64,000 nucleotides of DNA, from assembly GCF_014200575.1 (NCBI RefSeq), contig NZ_JACHBZ010000006.1, forward strand, positions 248,001 through 312,000, read 5' to 3'. The notes below the pieces were generated by a model, which was given only the letters and a program-made list of their open reading frames with translations, searched no databases and had not been told where the DNA came from. Both the position numbers and the translations under genes were made by a program. How positions within the stretch are numbered: position 1 is the first letter of the stretch; every line of letters begins with the position of its first letter. Positions 57,924 to 64,000 of the stretch are shown here, piece by piece. Origin of the DNA: Mucilaginibacter saanensis. GTDB taxonomy: Bacteria > Bacteroidota > Bacteroidia > Sphingobacteriales > Sphingobacteriaceae.

Positions 57924-58549
57924 GAAAAAATCTATTTTCTTTTATCAGCGGGTCGGTTCGAGCCCAGTCTTGGGGAAAACGATGCCGCAACAGACCTGAA
58001 ATCAAGCTTGATTTCCCTTCAATAATTTTTTCCTTATGCGCCATTATCTCCTTATATACCGTATCAAAAGTTGATATTTTATCCTTTTGCCAGCGTTATG
58101 AGAATTTAATTTCTGTGTCCTTAAGTAGTTGTATGCCTATTTCCTGATCTTGAGCATACATGTCAAAAGCCATCATCTAAACCAATTGCAGATTCTACTC
58201 ATTGTTAAAACTTTGGAACCTGCCGGTGTAAGGTGCAGCCGTTTCGCCCGTTTATACTCATTATACTAGCTGGCTAAGGGAACAGAATTGGTACAGCATA
58301 AAAAAGGGTGATGTTATCAAGCTTTGGGAGGGTGCCGTTCCAGTAGAGGACGCGCTCTACTTTGTTAAAGGAAAACAGCCCTTACATTTCAGTGAGATCG
58401 CTCATGTGGTGCGTTTATTAAGCGAGCAGTTTATCAAACAAAAAAATTTGCGATAGGATCAATAGGGGCATCAATTTATATATAGGTTTAACATATATTA
58501 TGATATCATTACTAAAGTTATATCTTAGACAAACCTTATTGACTTCACA
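57924..58549. other. Scar region between the repeat and the DUF2971 gene
   Basis: Contains a tRNA T-arm-like stretch (GGTCGGTTCGAGCCC, 57951-57965) and, on the plus strand, an open remnant at 58232-58449 without a start codon (SWLREQNWYSIKKGDVIKLW, then VEDALYFVKGKQPLHFSEIA) whose natural end seems to be displaced at an A run near 58440. The family is not recognised. The promoter of the DUF2971 block should lie at its end. Confidence 0.4.
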
Positions 58550-59146
58550 ATGTCTGACGCCTTGCTTTACAAATATCGGGGGATACAAAACTTTAAAAAT
58601 TTTGTCGATATTTTGATGAAAAATCGCCTTTACGCTTCCGTTTATAAAGCGCTGAATGATCCTATGGAGGGTCAATATTATTACAATAAAGGTGAATTGA
58701 ATAAACACCTACTACGTAAGATCAGGGATGACAAGGGTGATCTTAAAATTTGTTCATTATCGCGGAAAAAGGACAATGAGTTAATGTGGTCGCATTATGC
58801 TGACGGTCACCATGGTATTGCTATTGGGGTTGAGATCGACCGCGAAGCTTATGATGTACGTCCGGTTGACTATACCGGCCTTGCCTACTTGAGGGGGAAT
58901 GAAATAGAGCACGACTCCGCCCGTCAAATATTATCCCATAAGTTGGATGTTTGGCGTTACGAAGAAGAGGAACGGGTTTTTGTCAGTGGAGGCGATTTTG
59001 TGAATGTTACCGTACGGGAAGTTATCGCAGGACGGGTCATGAGCAACTACGATTTTGGGCTGATCAGAGACCTGATCTATAAGATCAACCCTGCTATCAA
59101 GCTGATCAAAGCAGCGACCTTCATGGACACTACTGAAATTCTTTAG
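58550..59146 (+). CDS. DUF2971-family protein
   Basis: A 198-residue cytoplasmic protein. It opens with LLYKYRGIQNFKNFVDIL and has the ALNDPMEGQYY, KICSLSRKKDNELMWSHYADGHHGIAIG and WRYEEEERVF blocks that define DUF2971, a family of unknown function found in bacteria and phages. The conserved LMWSHYADGHHGI and E-rich segments could form a catalytic or binding site. It is followed after 9 bp by the HEPN-like gene, so the two are co-transcribed, and the sacsin-like ATPase comes next. Function unknown; a part in a conflict system is inferred from neighbours. Confidence 0.85.
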   Translation: MSDALLYKYRGIQNFKNFVDILMKNRLYASVYKALNDPMEGQYYYNKGELNKHLLRKIRDDKGDLKICSLSRKKDNELMWSHYADGHHGIAIGVEIDREAYDVRPVDYTGLAYLRGNEIEHDSARQILSHKLDVWRYEEEERVFVSGGDFVNVTVREVIAGRVMSNYDFGLIRDLIYKINPAIKLIKAATFMDTTEIL

Positions 59147-59155
59147 GCGGGCAAC

Positions 59156-59884
59156 ATGGATTTTGGAAAGTTATACCTGACCTCTTTGGACTTCTACTTT
59201 CGGGATACCCGTGGATTCGGGAAGTTTATTGAGGAATATATCACACAAACTGTAGAACGATTTGATGCGGATTATCCTATCAAGGAGGACCTGGAATCAT
59301 CTAACCCGGATTTTTACCACTTTTTAGTGGATGACGTTTCCGAGAAATGGTGGCAGTTCAGCCGTGATTATCCTTGCGAATTCAGAGCTTCCTACATTTC
59401 GCAGGTGTATAGCGGCATCGATACTCACCTGGCCAAAGTTTGTATGCTTCATTATCGCACGCATCAGCCCGAAAAGGCATGGTTTAAAATCAATAACGTG
59501 AATGAATGGAAAAAAAAATATAATTACCTGGAAATCTATGCTAAAGTAGATTTCACAGATCTACAAAAGGAGTGGGACTTGCTTGATGAGATCAGAAAGA
59601 TCAGAAACCAGATCGTACATCACCATTCCGGTGTTAGTTCCAGTGATAAAGATTGGGCGGCCATCAGGGAATTTATTTTAGCAAATCCGGAGATGATCAC
59701 TTTTAAAGATGATGTTGATGAAATTGATGAAGAAAAAGGGGTGCCGCTCCATGAAGCCAGGCTCGGTTATAAATTTAAATTCTTGATAATAAGCCCCGCA
59801 TTTGCAGCGCTTGCGATTAATACGGCCGAATCATTTTTTAAAAAGCTTTTACCGCAGATCTCATTTAATAAAGTATCATATTGA
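59156..59884 (+). CDS. HEPN-like protein (RX4H motif)
   Basis: A 242-residue protein, mostly helical and with no signal peptide. Residues 145-157 read EIRKIRNQIVHHH, where R150-N-x-x-x-H155 fits the R(X4-6)H motif of HEPN ribonucleases with a polar residue after the Arg. The preceding helix (TDLQKEWDLLDEI) and the C-terminal helix (FAALAINTAESFFKKLLPQI) also fit the four-helix HEPN fold. HEPN domains act as RNases in many toxin and anti-phage systems, and some are inactive dimer modules. Nine bp downstream of the DUF2971 gene and 122 bp upstream of the sacsin-like frame. Family level is inferred; overall sequence is otherwise unfamiliar. Confidence 0.65.
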   Translation: MDFGKLYLTSLDFYFRDTRGFGKFIEEYITQTVERFDADYPIKEDLESSNPDFYHFLVDDVSEKWWQFSRDYPCEFRASYISQVYSGIDTHLAKVCMLHYRTHQPEKAWFKINNVNEWKKKYNYLEIYAKVDFTDLQKEWDLLDEIRKIRNQIVHHHSGVSSSDKDWAAIREFILANPEMITFKDDVDEIDEEKGVPLHEARLGYKFKFLIISPAFAALAINTAESFFKKLLPQISFNKVSY

Positions 59885-60006
59885 AGCAAGATGTTTAACT
59901 TAAAAATAGACATTGACTTTCTAAGGCTTAGCTATTTAAATTTCCTAAACACATACACTCGCATTTAAAAATGTCTATTAATCTTATATGCATAATTTTA
60001 TTTTAA

Positions 60007-63000
60007 TTGGATAATCTATCAACATCTCCCGGTTCGATAGAAATTAAGTCGTCCGACAAAGTTACTCGTAGTTTAAAAATTAAGCTGTCCGCAAGGGAAT
60101 TAAAGGCTTTTGTAGAACGCATAAGGGACGAAGCCTGCGGTGATTCTAAACGTGCATTGATGAATGTAAGTGAATCGGAAAGGATATTACAGCAAGCGTA
60201 TGAAGGTCGTTTTCTATTTGAATTGATACAAAATGTAAGGGACGCTAACAAAGAAGCGAAAATATTAGGCGCTGTTTTTATCACATTGGATAATAAGGCT
60301 TTGGTGGTATCCAATACCGGTGCGCCCTTTTCAAAAAGGGGTATCGATAGTATCACTACGATCGGGGATAGTCCAAAGGACAGCAAAGAATTTATTGGCT
60401 TTAAAGGAATAGGCTTCAAAAGCGTTCAGGAGATCTCAGACACGCCACAAATTGTGACCGCTTCAGGCAGTATCTACTTCGATAGGAAACTATCCCGGCC
60501 TTTTTTAATAGGGAAGATCAGTAAAATGAAGGAAATTCCGCTTTTCTTTATACCTCATTTTTTACCTGAGCGGTTAACGATTAATGAAGTAAATACCGGG
60601 ATAGTAACCCGTATCGTTTTGCCGTTGAATAAGCTTGCCAGTAAAGAGCTTATTCAGAACAGTTTCAACGAGATAGGTATTCACCAACTGTTGCTTCTTG
60701 GCTGTATAAAGGAACTGAATTATGTCTCTGGCAAATACCACGCTTATTTTAAGATAGAGGAGTTTCCAAAAACCGGAAAAGTAAATTTGGAAACGCGATC
60801 AAGAAATTATCAGTTCAAACATTTTAAGCCCAATTACAAAATAAAGATCCCGGATTGGATCATCGATACATTGGAAGAAAAAGAACGGGAGATTTATGAA
60901 AAAAATCCTTATGCTGATATATCGTTACTATTTGATCTTGATGAAAATGGCCGGTTGACCCCAAACGATGGAGCAAACCTCTTTTTGTTTTATCCCTTGG
61001 AAACTGTTTCTGGGTTCCCGTTCATCATACATAGCTATTTTATCGTTAATCCTGAACGGAAAGGTTTGAGAGATTCCAAACTGAATACTTTTTTGCTCGA
61101 AAGCATCGCTGATTACCTTACCGGCGAATGGCTCAAGCAAACATCGCGGATGCACCGCTCTCTTTTTTTAGATTACCTGGCGTTCAAAAGGAACAATTCA
61201 TCAAAGATCCTAAATGCTTTATATGATCGTGTTGCGCTGAATCTTCAGGATATCGCTTGTATTTATGACGGTATTTCAGGGAAAATATTAAAACCGAAAC
61301 AGGTAATTGTCGCTGAAGGAATTGACAAGGGGCTTTTTGAAGACAATCTGCTTAAAAACAAGCAGATCGTGTACTTGAAAAATAACAAGACAATTCGGTG
61401 GTTGATCGATGAAATAGGGGTAGAATTCCTGGCACCAGAAACTATTAGAGAAAACCTTGAAGCCGAATGCTTTCGGCAGAAGCGCAAAAAAAATCTCTCT
61501 TTCTTCGACAATCTTTACCGCTACCTCGTTGAACATGACGACCTCAATTTACGCGGCCTTAATGTACTCTTGACAAGTAATTGGAAGCTTCTCAGTGATG
61601 ACGACCAGGTTTTCTACGGTATGGCGAACCAGCGTAATGTTAAATTGCCCAACAGCATCCAAAAGAAAATCCATTTTATTCACCCAGGGATCATCATATC
61701 GGAACAACGGTTGGGGCAGGGCCAGACGGGTTTTATCGAGTATAAAGCGGAGCTATTGGTGCGGAGGCTATTAATGCTATTTGACGACCCGCAGGTCCCT
61801 AAGATCGATATACTGAAAACACTCGTTGAATTACGGGTCAGTGAAAGGTTATACCCCTCAATAAGAGAAAAAGTTCAACTGCCAACGATCTCGGGCCGCT
61901 GGGCAAAACCTTTAAATCAACCTGTTTACCTTCCAGCTGAACAGATCGAAATGCTGTATGGAACCTCAAATGTGATCGATGTTCAGGAGGTTTTTGGAAC
62001 AGAAGACATTTCAAAGGAACAAAGAGAAAAGATGATCGGCTTCGGCGCATGGTACATACCTGCGATTTACTACAGTGAAAAAAAGCATAATATTTTTAAT
62101 AATGACCCCCGGTTTCAGATACTGTACAGGATCAATTATTATTCTACTAACCATTTTGAATTAAGAGGCGACTGGATTCTGGATATACCTCAACAACCTG
62201 ATGAATGGTTTACGAACAGCATTATTGCGAATTGGAAAAAGTATGAACAACTTATTCTCGATGAAAATAACAGCCCTCTAAAATACAAATCTCAACAATC
62301 CGGACTCTACGATATCCCGACCAGCGTAACCGTAGCTGTTACTTCTTTTGCCAATACATTGAGAACTGCAAAATGGATCGCTTTAGAAAATGAATCTGAA
62401 ATCTTTACTTGTAAAGAAGTCATCGCAATGGATCCGGGGGAGTTTAATCAGGGCACCAGTAACCTGCTTAGGCGATACCTTAAAACTATTAAGCTGCATT
62501 ATGCGTCTAACATAGATTTTATAACAGCTTTAGACTTGATGCATTACGATCGGGCCAAGCTTGAAAACTGGAAAAATATATTGTCATCTATCAAATCGTC
62601 TTACCCGGACGTTTCAGATGAAAGCAAGGACTTTATAAGTTTTTATAACAAGCTACTCATAAAACTATATGATTTTTACGAGTTTTCGTTGCCGGTAAAT
62701 GATAAGTCCAGCATCAAACAATTATCAACACTTAACTTTCTTAGCCAGGACGAACAATCGGGCGCATTAGCCTGGAAAGCGGCATCTAAAATTTTTTATC
62801 TCGATGATAAGCCTTCCTATGATCTGTTGCCCGCAAGTGTAAAGCAAATTGTTCAGCCACACTTTACTAACCGTGATCGTAACAGGTTCGGTCAGATCGC
62901 CAGGGTTATCGGTATTAGTTTTAGAAAATCGATCAAGCAGGAGCTGGAAAACGAACCGGTTATCGATGAAATGCCGCTTTATAATTTTTACCCTTTTTGG

Positions 63001-64000
63001 GGCGAGTGTTTAGCGTTGACAGAATTTTTCTTTAGGGTCAATCTTGACAAGGATCTGGAAAAAATAAAGCTGACCATAGTAAAGATCAAGGGTCAGGTAA
63101 ACGTTAATTTATACCGCAATAATGAATTTCTTGAAAAGCTTAACCTACAGCATAAGGTAGAGAACGGAAAAATTGCGGAGTTGCATATTATACCTAAAAA
63201 TCCTGAAAATGGCCCGCTTTATTACGCAAATTGTTTGCACGATCTGTTAGTGGAATTGCTTGATAGAGATTTTGTAAAGCTCCAGAATTTTTTGACCGAT
63301 TTTCTTTCCAGGCAGGATAAGGGTAAGTTTTTATCAAATTATGATATTGACCCAGACAGGGTTCAGGAAATCAATGAGAAGCTGGCCGATAGGATATATT
63401 CCAATGAACAGCTTTTCTGGATCGGAATTTTACAGGTTTCCGGTATTAATAATTTCGGCGGTTACTTTGAAGAAAAAAATGTTCTATACGATGATCTGAC
63501 CCTGGTTTATAAAAAGGAGCACGGCACACTATCGGAACTAGCAGATAACATTGATTTTGATCAACTGCCGAATAGCAGGAACTTGCCGTTTCTTCAGGCA
63601 ATTTTTAAATTATTAAATATTGAGGTTGCTGAATTTAATAAATACGCGGTGTCAAAAGTGGATTTCTCCGAACACTTTAAAAGATTATTCAATGGACTGA
63701 AAAATAAATATAAGCTGATTTTCCAGGAGAGGCTCTATAACTATTTGTTGAAAAAGACACCGGATAAACAATCGGAATTCCAGGATTTGATGGATATTTA
63801 CAGGAATCAGCTAATTTTCGTTTCCTTAAAGGGAGTACTATCCGTTGATGTTCAAGGGATAATCATTTCAGGCATAAAAAAGTTATTCCCGTATCTCAAC
63901 ATCAAAAGCTTAGACTTTAAGAATGACACTGCAATTGACCTTGCCGGTTTATTTAACTCGAATCTGGTAAATATCAAGGAACTGCTGGTCAAGCATAAGG
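60007..64000 (+). CDS. Sacsin-like giant GHKL ATPase protein, partial
   Basis: An uninterrupted frame of at least 1331 codons that leaves the window. Near the N-terminus it has a sacsin/Hsp90-type GHKL nucleotide-binding domain: N-box ELIQNVRDANKE (72-83, Mg-binding Asn 76), G1 VSNTGAPFSKRGIDSI (N103, G105) and G2 IGFKGIGFKSVQE (about 130-142). The usual ELxQNADDA reads QNVRDAN. The rest is a long mixed region with no motif I recognise. No ATG lies before the conserved part; a TTG at 60007 just after an in-frame TAA (60004-60006) is the best start, since the ATG at 60160 would cut off the first helices. A short ATG frame at 59971 in the same phase ends at that TAA. Third gene of the DUF2971-HEPN block. 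Confidence 0.8.
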   Translation, partial: MDNLSTSPGSIEIKSSDKVTRSLKIKLSARELKAFVERIRDEACGDSKRALMNVSESERILQQAYEGRFLFELIQNVRDANKEAKILGAVFITLDNKALVVSNTGAPFSKRGIDSITTIGDSPKDSKEFIGFKGIGFKSVQEISDTPQIVTASGSIYFDRKLSRPFLIGKISKMKEIPLFFIPHFLPERLTINEVNTGIVTRIVLPLNKLASKELIQNSFNEIGIHQLLLLGCIKELNYVSGKYHAYFKIEEFPKTGKVNLETRSRNYQFKHFKPNYKIKIPDWIIDTLEEKEREIYEKNPYADISLLFDLDENGRLTPNDGANLFLFYPLETVSGFPFIIHSYFIVNPERKGLRDSKLNTFLLESIADYLTGEWLKQTSRMHRSLFLDYLAFKRNNSSKILNALYDRVALNLQDIACIYDGISGKILKPKQVIVAEGIDKGLFEDNLLKNKQIVYLKNNKTIRWLIDEIGVEFLAPETIRENLEAECFRQKRKKNLSFFDNLYRYLVEHDDLNLRGLNVLLTSNWKLLSDDDQVFYGMANQRNVKLPNSIQKKIHFIHPGIIISEQRLGQGQTGFIEYKAELLVRRLLMLFDDPQVPKIDILKTLVELRVSERLYPSIREKVQLPTISGRWAKPLNQPVYLPAEQIEMLYGTSNVIDVQEVFGTEDISKEQREKMIGFGAWYIPAIYYSEKKHNIFNNDPRFQILYRINYYSTNHFELRGDWILDIPQQPDEWFTNSIIANWKKYEQLILDENNSPLKYKSQQSGLYDIPTSVTVAVTSFANTLRTAKWIALENESEIFTCKEVIAMDPGEFNQGTSNLLRRYLKTIKLHYASNIDFITALDLMHYDRAKLENWKNILSSIKSSYPDVSDESKDFISFYNKLLIKLYDFYEFSLPVNDKSSIKQLSTLNFLSQDEQSGALAWKAASKIFYLDDKPSYDLLPASVKQIVQPHFTNRDRNRFGQIARVIGISFRKSIKQELENEPVIDEMPLYNFYPFWGECLALTEFFFRVNLDKDLEKIKLTIVKIKGQVNVNLYRNNEFLEKLNLQHKVENGKIAELHIIPKNPENGPLYYANCLHDLLVELLDRDFVKLQNFLTDFLSRQDKGKFLSNYDIDPDRVQEINEKLADRIYSNEQLFWIGILQVSGINNFGGYFEEKNVLYDDLTLVYKKEHGTLSELADNIDFDQLPNSRNLPFLQAIFKLLNIEVAEFNKYAVSKVDFSEHFKRLFNGLKNKYKLIFQERLYNYLLKKTPDKQSEFQDLMDIYRNQLIFVSLKGVLSVDVQGIIISGIKKLFPYLNIKSLDFKNDTAIDLAGLFNSNLVNIKELLVKHK

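Noticed and set aside
59971..60006. ATG at 59971 as the start of the sacsin-like gene
   Set aside because: It is in the same phase but is closed by TAA at 60004-60006; a TTG start at 60007 is preferred unless the TAA is a sequence error.
60003..60419. 138-codon minus-strand frame opposite the sacsin-like ATPase
   Set aside because: The plus strand carries the GHKL motifs in a frame open for 1331 codons; the minus frame has no recognisable features.

Overview
The window looks like a chromosomal segment of a Bacteroidota soil or plant-associated bacterium, most likely Sphingobacteriaceae (Mucilaginibacter/Pedobacter-like). The evidence is a SusC/SusD pair with ECF sigma/FecR control, several TonB-dependent receptors with carboxypeptidase-like N-terminal domains, many glycoside hydrolases, a TAnnTTTG-type -7 promoter element, and moderate GC. 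The genus is an inference. No rRNA, complete tRNA or CRISPR array was seen.

Region 1 (1-16 kb) is ordinary chromosome. It holds a NagX-like membrane protein, an outer-membrane barrel protein, a tripartite RND efflux operon (outer-membrane factor, adaptor, pump) and, next to it, a LytS-type kinase/LytTR regulator operon. Both operons carry a pair of GGACAAA-like direct repeats exactly 21 bp apart upstream, the geometry of LytTR binding sites. A TetR-alpha/beta hydrolase pair, a TonB-dependent siderophore-type receptor and an AraC regulator follow.

Region 2 (16-21 kb) is an oxidation cluster: an SDR dehydrogenase, then a 2Fe-2S subunit, a di-haem-motif cytochrome c, a carboxymuconolactone-decarboxylase-like protein and a molybdopterin subunit (isoquinoline 1-oxidoreductase/xanthine dehydrogenase family). 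The SDR and the cluster share similar upstream sequences. The unrelated SDR and molybdopterin genes also share an exact 34-bp in-frame repeat.

Region 3 (21-31 kb, minus strand) is a phosphate-ester scavenging locus: ECF sigma, FecR, STN-containing SusC, SusD, two metallophosphoesterases and a glycerophosphodiesterase. All of its genes look intact.

Region 4 (31-58 kb) is accessory and decaying. It contains a 5'-truncated GH78 rhamnosidase, the tail of a GH43-like gene, a GH3 lacking its C-terminal half and ending inside a 24-bp inverted repeat, MgtC, a histidine kinase fragment, a broken integrase and a second integrase scrap, and an AbiEii-type nucleotidyltransferase with its partner. Next comes an 18.5-kb segment flanked by two ~490-bp direct repeats (39407-39888 and 57432-57923). 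It carries an NrtR-type sugar regulator with two matching operators, two GH106-like genes (one split by an amber codon), a lipocalin-like secreted protein, an intact GH3, a GntR regulator, a frameshifted TonB receptor and a badly damaged GH2. This was probably a mobile locus for rhamnose-containing glycans, now largely inactive.

Region 5 (58.5-64 kb) is a three-gene block: a DUF2971 protein, a protein with a HEPN-type RX4H motif, and a giant sacsin-like GHKL ATPase that runs off the window after at least 1331 codons. It sits beside the integration scars and is the best candidate here for an undescribed conflict or defence system.
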